This document shows, in pieces, positions 11,361-23,600 of a DNA stretch of 64,000 nucleotides. The translations under genes were made by a program, and so were the position numbers. The notes below the pieces were generated by a model. The model worked only from the letters and a program-made list of their open reading frames with translations. It was not told the DNA's origin and did not search any database. Origin of the DNA: Oikopleura dioica. Lineage: Eukaryota > Chordata > Appendicularia > Copelata > Oikopleuridae. Position 1 is the stretch's first letter, and each line of letters opens with the position of its first letter. Location: the NCBI GenBank assembly GCA_907165135.1, contig OU015568.1, positions 3,914,501 to 3,978,500 of the forward strand, in the 5' to 3' direction.

Positions 11361-12221
11361 TTAATTCTGAGGCTTCCAAGTTCCCAGGCGAATTCCATAC
11401 TCTGAGTTGTCGTATGTTGATCCATCTTCGGAGATGTTCTCCGAAGAAACGCCGATTCGGAGGGGAAGTTCGGCGTAGTCTGGGTCTTTTTCCTGCTTGA
11501 AAACCTGAAAAATAATTTTCTAGGGAACATTTCTTTCATTTACCTTGAAAGCAGATCGCCTGGAAGTATCAGAAAGCGGATTCGGCGGCGTCAAAAACGA
11601 CTTTCTCTCGATCGAATTGAACCTTCCGCCACCAACTGGCATCCCTGTGGCGCGAAAATATCCATTGTTAACGTTTCTCGAGATCTTCGAAATTTGGGCG
11701 TAGGATTGTTTGATCGGCGGGATTTCTAGCGCTTCGGGAGGAGTTGGCCAAGATTCCATCGGAGATTCGTCGGTTTCGAAAGTTGGACTGCGATTCTGGC
11801 GTTTTCGGGCATTTTCGTGGGAGGAAATTTGATGGTGCATGTTTTCTGGCGTTTCTAGCGCTGGTGTGTCTAACAAATGATTCTCAGACAATAATAAAGA
11901 GGTAAAGTTACCTAATGAAATATCTCCTTCGATTTCTGACAAATCCAGCTGCTGGCTTGGCCGGTCTTTTGAAAACGAAATCAGCTTCTTGTCGCAGAAA
12001 AAGCTCGGAAGGCCAAAAATGAAATTGAAAATGAATCCAAAATCCGCCCAAACTGCGATGAACAGAATCGCCAAGCCGAAAAGAGCACCGTACAGGGCTT
12101 GCGACAGTGCCCAATCGGGATTATCTGATAAAAGTTATTAGGAAATATTTCGAGAAGAAAATCACGAACCGTCGAGATATTTGAAGAAGATCAAAAAGTC
12201 CGAAAACGGCGCATTCGTCAT
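11361..12221 (-). CDS. Single-pass membrane protein with long Pro/Ser-rich tail, unrecognised
   Basis: Four exons (12221-12170, 12124-11912, 11869-11544, 11504-11361) sum to 245 codons with consistent phases. There is no signal peptide. A hydrophobic segment lies at about residues 27-55 (LFGLAILFIAVWADFGFIFNFIFGL). The following 185 residues are polar and Pro/Ser-rich (ALETPENMHHQ, SWPTPPEALEIPP, FLTPPNPLSDTSRR), ending STYDNSEYGIRLGTWKPQN. The tail looks cytoplasmic and phosphorylatable. It is convergent with the delphilin-like gene (173 bp apart). Family not recognised. Confidence 0.6.
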
Positions 12222-12744
12222 TCTCTTTTCTTTCTTTCTTTGCTTCTTAGTTTTCTCTCATCTTCTCTTCAAATTTTTCTTTATATAAAAAATCGCGAAA
12301 AAATCTGCGTGCCGATGACAAAAAGTGAAGAATGATTCACCAGCTGTAAAAAAGAAGAATGACTCATACCAGCGCGCGCTCGTATTTTTATTAAAATAGC
12401 ATTTTTTTCTGTCAAAAAGAGGATAAAGAAGAAGAAGAAGAATGATTTCTAGAGCCTCGAGAATGACACATATCAGAGTTCTGAAAAGACTTTCTGGGAA
12501 CTGGTGAAAAATTTTTTCTAGCGCGAAAAATTGCGATTTTCTTCTATTTTACCCGGATTTTCATGTTCCAAATGATTTTTCGGATCGAAAATGAAGTTTT
12601 GAGACAAAAATTTTTAGAGAAAACCGCCATTTTTCACGTGAACGAGTCTCGAGAATGTTGAAAATTTTCATCATTCCAGTAGGCGTTTTACCTTTTTCAA
12701 GTTCGAAAATATGAATTCTCAAAAGAGATTATCTTGATTTTAGA
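12222..12744. other. Divergent intergenic region before VARS1
   Basis: AT-rich, with a GAAGAAGAA run near 12426-12443 and no gene. It should contain the promoters of the membrane protein (minus) and VARS1 (plus). Confidence 0.5.
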
Positions 12745-15700
12745 ATGAGTGACTACTTTCAGCTGAAAGTAGCGGCGGCAGAGGCGATTACAGTCAAACT
12801 TGAAGGAAAGAGTGATGAAAAATTTTCAAAATTCTCCTTTTTCAAATCTAATTTTTTGATTTTCCAAATTTTCATCACGAAAAAGCCTCGAAATCGGCGG
12901 AAAATGCTCCCTCCGTGGCAAAGATCCTCTCACTCGTCCAGGACTCCTCGATCGAAAAACAGGCTCAAATCCTCAACTATGAAAGCTTATCCGACCAGCA
13001 CTTGCTTCCACTGGTAGAAAACCTTACTCAACCGCTCAGTGGCAAAATGAAATACGAAGAAAAAGTTTACAATCAAAATCTTGAGGATTTTATGAAGCAT
13101 TGTCAAGCTCTTGAAAAGGTAAAATATGCTTGTATTTTTTTTTTTGAAATCTTTTTTTTTATTTTTAGTGCACAGTATTGAAAATAATAAATATTTCATA
13201 TAAAATATTTCAAATAAAATTTTCAATGTAATTATACCATTTATAGCTTCATTTTATCGTATAACGTTTATATTCTCTTTTGTCGGCAGTTCATCTTTCT
13301 AGGCAAATTATTTAAATTCACGAAAGTATGTTTTTATATGATTAAGACATTTTATGATTTGATTTTCGTCATTCTTCGGCTTTTATATATTCACAAAATT
13401 CGACAGGAAGATGGCGCTTTTGTCAGCTGACACATCCAAGTTTCGTTATCTAACTACTGATCGATCCTTTGAGCGCATATTCCCAAGAAGATAAGTATCT
13501 TCTTGCCTAATTTTTCAAGCGTTTTTATATTTTTCAGAATCTTTTGTTTTCAGATCCCACACTTTTGGGTCAGATCAAAAAGCAAATGCTTGAATATAAT
13601 TATATTTGGCCGCAAGCGGATTTTCTTTTTCGAACACCTCCAATTCTTAAACTATCATTTTTAGATACTCGGAGAAAACTACCTCCTTGGCGAGGAATTA
13701 TCTGTTGCGGACACCACTCTTGCGGCTTGCTTAAAACCTGCATTTGAAAACCTCTTCGGCAAATCAGAGCGTGAAGCGCTACCAAAGCTCACGAACTGGT
13801 ACTCCTCTCTCATGAAAAACGACAAGCTGAAGAAGCACTTCAAAGTTAACTTTATTGAAAATCGAAAAGTATTCGACGCGGCCGAATTGGAAAAGAAGCT
13901 CGCAAAGGAAGCCGAAAAAGCGCGAAAGAAGGCCGAAAAAGAAGCAAAATTCGCAGCGAAAAAAGCCGCAGCTGCCGCGGCTAAAAAGGACAAACCAGCG
14001 AAGGCCGCTGCAAAGAAAGAAGAGAAACCAGCAAAGGCCGCTGCGCCAGAGGTGGTTACCTACACGGAAGGGACTGCAAAAGGCGATAAGAAATCGACTA
14101 CTTGCGAGCTTCCAAAAGCTTATTCTCCGAAATATGTCGAAGCCGCCTGGTCCGAATGGTGGGAGAAACAGGGCTTTTACAAGCCAGAGTATGGCCGCGA
14201 AAACGTTTACGCAGATAATCCAAAGGGTCACTTCACGATCATGATTCCCCCACCAAATGTAACTGGAACTCTTCATCTTGGGCACGCGCTCACTCTCGCT
14301 GTCGAAGACTGCATCACCCGCTGGCATCGAATGAACGGTAAAACAGTCCTTTGGAATCCAGGCTGTGATCACGCTGGTATCGCCACTCAAGTCGTTGTTG
14401 AAAAGCGATTGAAGAAGGAGCGCAACATCACGAGGCACCAGCTCGGCAGAGATGCCTTCGTCGACGAGGTGTGGAAGTGGAAGAACGAGAAGGGCGACAC
14501 GATTTACAACCAGATCCGTGCGATGGGAGCTTCTGTCGATTGGGACAGAGCGGCTTTCACCATGGACCCGAAGCTCTACAAAGCTGTTCAAACTGCCTTC
14601 ATCCGATTTCACAAAAACGGCACGATCTTCCGCTCCAATCGTTTGGTCAATTGGTCATGTGCCCTCCAATCCGCCATTTCCAATATCGAGGTCGATCAAA
14701 AGGAGCTTGAGGGGCGAACTCTCCTTCCCGTCCCTGGCTACCCGGAAAAGGTCGAATTCGGTGTCCTCATCAGCTTCTCATACAAGCTTGAAGATGGCAG
14801 AACAATCACCGTAGCTACCACTCGTATTGAAACGATGCTTGGTGACGTTGCCGTAGCCGTTCATCCCATGGACGAGCGATACTCCGATTTTGTGGGCAAG
14901 AAGCTCGTGCATCCCTTCATCCCCGATCGGGAAATGACTATCATCGCCGACGACTACGTCAAGATGGACTTTGGTACCGGCGCTGTCAAGATCACCCCCG
15001 CTCATGATCACAACGATAATGACATGGGCAAGCGACACAACCTTCCACAGATCAACATTTTCGACGACAACGGGCTCGTAGTTGGCACTGGCACAAAATA
15101 TGACGGAATGAAGCGATTCGATGTGCGAAAACAGATCGTTGAAGACCTCAAGGAGATCGGACAATACGTTGGAACAGAGGACAATCCAATGGTGGTTCCT
15201 GTTTGTTCCCGATCCAAGGACATCATTGAACCGCTGCTCAAACCACAGTGGTACGTCGACACAGATGCCATGGCGAAACGAGCTTGCGATGTTGTGACGA
15301 ACAAAGAGCTGAAGATCATCCCAGACAGTCACGAAAAGACCTGGTTCCGTTGGCTCGAGGACTCGCGACCGTGGTGCATTTCCCGACAGCTTTGGTGGGG
15401 ACATCGAATCCCAGCGTATAAGGCGACCATGACCGGAGAACACAAGTCATTCCCGAATGAAGAAGACTACTGGGTCTGCGGAATTACTGAGGAGGAAGCT
15501 CTTGCAGCGGCTGTTGAGAAATTCGAGTGCGGAAAAGATCAGATTTCACTCGAACAGGACCCTGATGTCCTTGATACCTGGTTTTCTTCGGCACTGTTTC
15601 CTTTCTCCGCCTTTGGCTGGCCAGATGAGAATCCTGAACTCTCGCGTTTCTTCCCTGGCGAGCTGCTTGAAACAGGACACGATATTCTCTTCTTCTGGGT

Positions 15701-17238
15701 GGCCAGAATGGTCATGTTCTCCCTCTCCCTCTGCGACAAGCTCCCATTCAAGGAGGTCTACCTCCACGCTATGGTCAGAGACGCGCATGGGCGAAAAATG
15801 TCCAAGTCCCTCGGAAACGTCATCGATCCTCGCGATGTCATCAACGGAGTTACGCTCAAGAAGCTTCAAGAATCGCTTCTGTCCGGAAATCTTGACGCGA
15901 AAGAGATCAAGAAGGCCCAAGACGGTCAAGCAGCTGATTATCCCGATGGAATTCCAGAGTGTGGAACTGATGCGTTGAGATTCGCCCTCTGTGCTTACAC
16001 AAGTCAGGGAAGAGATATCAATTTGGATGTCAAGCGGGTCGAGGGTTACAGAAAGTTTTGTAACAAGCTCTGGAATGCTATCAGGTAGTAAAAAATCTGT
16101 TGCACGCGTATTTATTCATTCCAGATTCGCGCAAATGCAGCTCGGCGACGACTTCGTTCCATCAAAGGATGTTCTCGAAAGCAAGACTGGAATCGACAAG
16201 TGGATTCTCTCCCGACTTGCGAATTGCGTTGAGCAATGCACGAGCGGATTCAAGAACTACGACTTCCCAGCCATCACCACTGCCATTTACAATTTCTGGT
16301 TGTACGAACTCTGCGATGTCTATCTTGAGACTGTCAAGCCGGTAAGTCCCTGTCATATGTGTTGTTTTGAATAGGGCCCCTTCAGATAATGTGGGGAGAC
16401 ATTGGAGATGCATCAACAAAACGCGCTGCTCAAGAAACGCTCTACACATGTCTCGACGTCGCTCTCAAACTGTCGGCTCCTTTCATGCCATATGTAACGG
16501 AAGAGCTTTGGCAGCGACTGCCAAGAAGAGCTGGCGACGCTACTCCCTCTATTCACGTCGCTAGTTATCCAGATCCAACTGCTTTCAAGGTAAATCAAGT
16601 CGACAGAATATTTATCATCGATGATTTCAGCGAGACGAAGCCACGGAATCCGACATCGCGCTAATGATGAATGTCGTCAAGCAAGTGCGATCACTCCGTG
16701 GCGAGTACAAGCTGACCAACAAGCAAAAGACAAAGACCTTCTTGGAAGTCAAGAGCGACGCCTCGAAGCAGGTCCTGGATAGCTACTCAGATTTCATCCG
16801 AGTGTTGTCCAACGCGGAAGAAATCGCTTTTACGAAGGACATTCCAGCCGGCTGCGTACTCACCGTTGTTAACGACGATGTCAATGCTCATCTTTTGTTG
16901 AAGGCATTGGTTTAATTACAATGAATTAATTATCAAAAATATTTACGATCTTTCTTTATTATCCATAAAACAGGGAGTCATTGATTTCGAAAAAGAAGTC
17001 GTCAAGATGGAAAAGTCTCGAAAGGGAATCGAAAACAAAATTTCTTCCCAGGAAAAGAAGATGAGCGCCAAAGACTACGCAACGAAAGTACCAGAAGCTG
17101 TCCAAGCAGCGGATAAAGAAAAGATCGAAAGGTACAGCTCGGTGTGTGAATCATTTTTGATCCCTTTTTTTCAGTCTACGAATTGAGCTATCGGAGATGG
17201 ATAAGGCAATTGAAGGAATTAAGAAAATGCTGATATAA
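12745..17238 (+). CDS. VARS1: Valyl-tRNA synthetase, cytosolic
   Basis: Charges tRNA-Val with valine. Exons 12745-12811, 12886-13118, 13665-16084, 16125-16341, 16386-16589, 16631-16909, 16974-17131 and 17175-17238 give exactly 1,214 codons. The N terminus is a GST-like domain ([12 protein letters not shown] joined to [15 protein letters not shown]), typical of metazoan ValRS and used for eEF1 complex binding. A Lys/Ala-rich linker follows, then the class I core: [14 protein letters not shown] (HIGH motif, about residue 303), [13 protein letters not shown], an editing domain with [34 protein letters not shown], and [10 protein letters not shown] (KMSKS, about residue 811). The anticodon-binding helices and a C-terminal coiled coil end in IKKMLI. 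Donors GTGATG (intron 1) and GTTTAA (16910) are weak but GT-AG. Intron 2 is long (546 bp). Complete. Confidence 0.97.
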
Positions 17239-17695
17239 AATAATAGAAGACCTGTGTTTGTAAAAGTTCATCAGTTAACGCAATTAAATAAAAATAAAAG
17301 AAAAAACTAGTCAAATTTAAGCCAACTTACTCTCACTTCTGTTAATATATCAACCCGTTCAGTTCTCATTTGAGAACTTTAGTAGTCCTCAAACCAAGAG
17401 ATTTGACTCACGGAATCTCTACCGTATCTATAAAAATCAGGTGTTCGTGAATCATTATTATGTGAATGAGTCTTTTTGTGTGCCCACTTGGTGATCCTTT
17501 ATTGAAGTACAAATTCAATAATATAAAGACATAAAATAATAGAACTATCCTCTCGCAAATTTGTGATTAGTCATGTTTCCTATCGTGTGATCACTCTTTT
17601 ATTGATTCTTCTTATTAGTTCAGAATCGGACGAGAAAACTCGGCGATAGAGAATCAGTATCAATCTTGTCGAGAAAAAAAGGCTTCAGAATTACC
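17239..17695. other. VARS1-HIP1R spacer
   Basis: Contains AATAAA at 17284 and AT-rich sequence. No gene seen. A frame can be read upstream of the HIP1R ATG (from 17666), but the ATG at 17696 starts the recognisable domain. Confidence 0.5.
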
Positions 17696-20600
17696 ATGTC
17701 TATCAGACATACAGTCAGTAATGTTCTCAACCGGGGCAGAACGCCGATTTCTGAGCTTCAGCCGAATCGGGAAGAAATCGTCCATCGAATGTACACAACC
17801 CTACAGGTCAGAGAATATGAAGAGGGTTGGATAGAGCTGAATTTATAGAAATCATGCAGCAAGTCAGATGAGCCGCCAAAAGAAAAGCATATACGAAATG
17901 CGATCGTACAAACTCACGAAGCTCGTTCCAGCGCTCTCTTTTGGCAACTAGCGGCGAAGCTTCCACTCGCTGTCAATGCCCACTCGTGCTGGAAATTTTC
18001 CTATCTTTTGCACAAGCTCCTACGCGAGGGCCACCACTCAATCTTCAGACAATCACAGGCGTATTTGGCGAAGCTCGAAGAGTTGTCAAGATATTGGAGT
18101 CATATTCAAGGATACGGGCCGTTGATTCTATCTTATATGAAGCTTTTGATACTGAAGATTGAATTTCACAACAAATATGAATTCCTCCCAGGTTTCTCTT
18201 TCCCTTGTTTCCTTCGTCGACATGAAAATTAAGGCTCCCTGAACCCTCCATCAAATATAAAAGAAAAAGTTGGTGTCGAGCCTGATGCTCAATTTTGCTT
18301 TGTTCTTGATGCCCTGGACTACCTTGAGAAGCTTATGGAAACTCAAAAGGCCATCTTTCGAACGATGGATAGAAGCAAGAACTCCACCTCGAGCGCGTCT
18401 GGCCACAACCGACTTTGCGCGTGTATTCCGATAATCGCCGATTCTGAACAGCTGTACTCGTTTTGCGTGAAATTTTTATCACTTCTTCATAGGATAGGAT
18501 TCAAGCCTTGAATAGTTTTTTCGTGCCGAAATTTAGGATCCCAGAAAAGCCAATTACCTTCTGAGCCACTTTCCGGATTCCGCACTCGCTTTCTTCAGAT
18601 TTACAACGATCTCAAAGCTTTTTACGAACAATGTGTCACTATTTTGTACATTCGCCAGCTTATACAAGGTAAACTCATATTTACGAACCTTGAAAATGAT
18701 CCATTTAGTACCTATGCTCCCCTCATCAGCCCCAGATTTCCATTCCAATATTCCCGAAGTAAACGATGCCCATCAAACCCTCCGCAGAGCGAATCAGATC
18801 GAGGAACGACCTCCCAGTCCAGAACCTTCAACGACAGAATCGCTCATCGACATTGACGAAAATCATGGTTTTTCGCAGATTCAAGATGATCAATTTCAAA
18901 TCTACGCGCAGCTAGAAAAGGCACAAGAGGAAGTCTCAAGACTGCAGACAGACCTAACCAACACGAAAAAGGAACAAACTATCGAAGTCACAAAACTACT
19001 TGAATACATTTCTCAACTAGAGCGCGAAAAACTTGAAGCTGAAACATCGAAGCTATCGTTGGAAACAAATCAAGCCACGGTCAACTCCCTCAAGACAGAA
19101 AACCAAGAGCTCACAAAGAAAAAGTAGCTGTAGAAAACGCTTTTCAGCAATTAAAAATGAAGCACATGAAGCTTGTTCAAATGCATGCTGATCATTTGAG
19201 AACCACTGCGTCTATCAAAGGAGAGCTCGAATGTAAGAAAATTAATCCTTCTTGATTTCATCATCGTTTTTAGCGCACGAAAGTAACAAGAAACGAATCA
19301 ATTCCCATCTCCACGGCATGTTCGAATTTCTCCGTCTCCAGATAATGAAAGAAATCCAGTCAGAAAAAGCCCTTCTGGGAACTCGCTCAGCACAAGATCG
19401 TGGAAAAGGTCTGATCCCCTTTTTACCACCTTTTTAGATCTGCTTTTTAGAATACGCACTCAAACTTGAATCAATTGAGCAGCAGCCCGAAACGGCTTTT
19501 TATAATTTAACCTATGTCTGCTTGACAGCCGTGCAAATCTGCTCCGAGACGTCGAACATAGATGGCAATATGCTCGACTCGACGCAGGAGCTATTGAATA
19601 ATGTCGAAGAAGTGCTGGAAGAGTCTAAAAACAATCCAAAAGCGCTGAACTTGGATAAGATAAAGGCTTCCCTGCAGTCTGTGATGGAAAATCTGCGAAA
19701 AGTGAGAAATACTTTTTGTTCTCGATTTAACTTTTTTCAAGCTGAACGAAGATACGATCAACGAGGAGCAGCTCGGATCTGCCCTGGCTGCGGAACTTGA
19801 TGAAGCCGCTAAACTCGTCGAAGAATCCGCAGCTAGAATTGCCACTCTTCTCAAAGGTTAGTTTCTCTCTTCAACTAAAACGAACCGCCTTTAGATGCGC
19901 GGGAAAGAATGACTGGAACAGAACTAGCTGTTCACGAAGCCATCCTCGATTCTTGCACCACCCTCATGGATTTCATCAAACAGCTGATTATTACGAGCAA
20001 CAAATTGCAACAAGAAATCGTGGAGTCAGGCCGCGGAGCCGGTTCGGCGCAAGATTTTTACTGCAGAAATTCCAGGTTTAATTTTCGTCCTTCTCAAATC
20101 ATCTAACATTTTGCCTAGATGGACTGAGGGATTGCTGAGTGCATTATTGGGATCTTAGATTCGTTAGACTCCCTCGTCCCCTAAGGTCACTTGCTTATCT
20201 AGATCGAGCTTTGCTCGGTCGCCGCCGTGTATTTCTCTTCATTCGGTAATTCACGCAGTTCGTGAATTAACCTCTATTTTACTCCAGCTCGAAATACAGA
20301 CGTCAAAGATACTTTACTCGTTTTCTTCACTCGTCCAGATATAGAGAGCAGGCAAACTACGCTAGAAGTGGGAGATTCAGCAGAAGCTAGGATCCCTTCA
20401 GTGGTATCAGAGTAGTCCCGTTGGAGAAAAGGTAAATTTTCCGCCATCGACAACCGAAGTTTCGCAACTTGGACGCTGATTGGCCGTCAGCGGAGTCGAG
20501 GGGAACCGAATCACCAACCGCCACCGCGCCGCCGGAGAAACTCCACTCAGAGAATTTTCCGCGCCGCACCACACCAACACCACCCCGAGCGAGCGCCACC

Positions 20601-23600
20601 ACACGAGCGCCACCACGACCCACGCGCCGAAAGTCGCGCCCACGCAACCACGCACGCACGCCGGGGAAAACCTAAAATACTGAGAAAAACATAATTCTTT
20701 CGCCACTTTTCACCAAAAATCGAGAGAAGTTTACGAAGAATCGACCCTTGGACCAGACCTTGAAATTTCGACAATCGCTGGACAGAGAAATCGTCGGGCG
20801 TTTGCGCAAAAGGCACCTCAGCTCATCATATTGCGACTTTTAGTCGCAGTATTTTCTGAGGGCCTGAAAGGTAATCCAAGGCCCATAAACCCTTACTGCC
20901 GATATATTTCGAGCTATGGCGGCGAACAAATCACTGCTAGAAACCGTCACCGAAATAAGAAGCATAAACGATCGAGTAAACTACCTCGAAGAACAAGTGC
21001 GAAATGACGAATCACTAAAGCCAAGCCTAGAGCCCTTGATCACAGAAAGCAGAGTAAAATTAGAACAGCTCAGTACAACGCTTCTTACCTGCGAGCTCGA
21101 TCAAGGAAAAGACTCTACGAATGCGACAATGAGAGAAGAAGCATGGGTGGCCACTACCTGGTCTCGTCACGTCCAAGACTTGCCGAAGCTGGACGCCGCA
21201 TGCAACACATCTTTCAACACCTTCTTGGGCAGAGCCGACATTTATCACCGCGCCTACGTCCGCGACAGACCTTCACGTGAACAGCCTTTCATCGCAGCAG
21301 TGTACAGCCACTTCGACTTGAACATCGAACGCTCACTTGGAACCGAATTTCTGAATTGTCAAGACTGGAAATCGGCCAAGGCGCTGCTAGAGAAATCATT
21401 CGCCGCGAAGAGTCACTACTTACTGAAGCTAAGCGAAGTTTTCGACGTCGAATACGACCATTCGAAGCCGTTTGCACACTACACCGCCAACGTCTTGCAA
21501 AAGATGAACGAGGCGAAGCAAGCGACTTTGAACTCTTACCGACAAGAGAAGTCAGCCGACGCCGGGGTCGATGAAATATTTGACATATTCTCGACGATGA
21601 TGCTGTACTTGAATCTTAGGAAAGAAGAACCAGACGTTTTCAACGCAATCCTTCCAAGCCTATCAAAAGTTTACGATATCAACGAACTCTGCCGTCTCGC
21701 CCAATCCACAAGACAGAATCGAGTTGACAGCGCGACCGTCTCCCAGCACTTCAACAGAAATAAGAACAAAAAGAAGAAGAATGCTAAGCGCGCCAGCAAC
21801 GATTCTAAGGATGGGAAAGACGATAAACAACCAGAATCCAAGAAGATAAATACGACTAAGAACGTTGAAGATTTCCAACCATTCGACGTTCACTTTTACA
21901 CAGTGAAGAAGAAGCGACCAGGAAAGGCTTATTTCGCTTCGGCTACCATCATTACGGGCTCTAAAAGTTTTGACGTATCGATGGAAGTCGACAGCGGAGC
22001 CGAGTCCTCCTGTCTGTCCGCTGCTTACGTTCCCGACGAATTTCTCCAGATGCTGAAGCCCTGTCCCTTCAAGGTCACCGGTTTCAGCCCAAATATTCCC
22101 GCCGAGCAGCCGATGGGTATCCTTCCCTGCCGCTTATCATTCAATGGTGGCCCTGCATTCTCCCTGAATCTCACCATTATGCCAGGCAGTAAATACCCAA
22201 GTCTACTGGGCCGCGATATACTAGAGAATGCGATGACGGACAGCTTCACAGTCGACAATAAGAATCGTACTCTCTCATTTTGCTACAACGAAGCCTTCAC
22301 ACAAACTGAGACTCAAGTGGTGAAGCTGGACGGAGTGAAGCGGACCAAAATCAAGAAATACTTGACTACTAGATCAGCGGTCAAGGATAGCGATCGATCC
22401 CGCACTCAACCGCCACCAAAAGTCCCAAAGCTGGACGCACCTAACAAGAACGCAGCCAGGTGCCCCATTCAGCTAGCGAAGCAAAAACTCGGAATTACCC
22501 TACCAGCAAACGCCGACCCGGGGCAAAAGAAGGTGGTCGCCGAGCTGTGTTTGGAATTCGACGACAGATTCGGCTGCGACGGTCAAAAAATGGGTGAATT
22601 CCCGTTCGAGATCGAAATCCCGACTGATGGTACGAGTCGAAACATCAGTCAACACCCGATTCCGCAAGCTTTTCATGGTCAGGTCAGCGATCACATCTCC
22701 GAACTGCTCGAAACGAAAATAATAGAAGAGATCAAAGACCAGAAAGGGTTTAACAGCCCGGTATTGCCTATTCCTAAGAAATCTGGGGAAATGCGCTTCT
22801 GCATCAACTACAAAAACAGCCTGAACAAATGCCTCTCCGACAAATCCGACCCTTACCATCTCCCAAGCATGGAGGATACGATTGCGAACATTGGACCGGG
22901 CAATAAGTTTTTCGCCACAGTTGATCTACGAAGTGGATATTGGCAGTGCCCTGTAAAGAAAAGCGACAGGTACAAGACTTCCTTCCAGTGGGGTGGGAAA
23001 TCTTACGCCTTCTGCAGACTACCATTCGGTTATCGATGCTCGGGGAATATATTCTCGCGCGTCGTAAACACAATTCTCGACTCAAGCCCCACCAGGAAAA
23101 AGATGCTTTCTTATATCGATGACATAGTGTGTTTTGGGAAGACTTTCAGCTGCTATTACAACACTCTCCGAAACCTATTCATCGCGCTCCGCAAGTTTAA
23201 CGCTAAACTCAAGGGCGAAAAGTGCTCTTTCCTACAATCCGAAGCTCACTTTTTGGGCCGAATCATCAACGAAGATGGAATCAAACCGGACCCTGCGCAA
23301 GTCTCCGCTCTTCGTCAGATGAAACCCCCACGCTCCCAAAAGGAGTTAGCTTCATTAATCGGGTCATTGAATTGGATCCGAGGTTTTCTAGAAACGAAAA
23401 TGGGCGAAGCTATTTCATCCGGTTGCTTCTCGAGCAGAATGAAGCCCATAAACGATGTTCGAAATTCGGCGAACGAAACAAATTGTTTCAAGTGGACCAA
23501 AGAAGCGGATTTGGCGCTCAAGGAAATTCAACGACGACTCTCCGAGACTCCAGTCATAAGTTTTCCTAACTTTGACGAGTCTTTTCATCTCTACACAGAC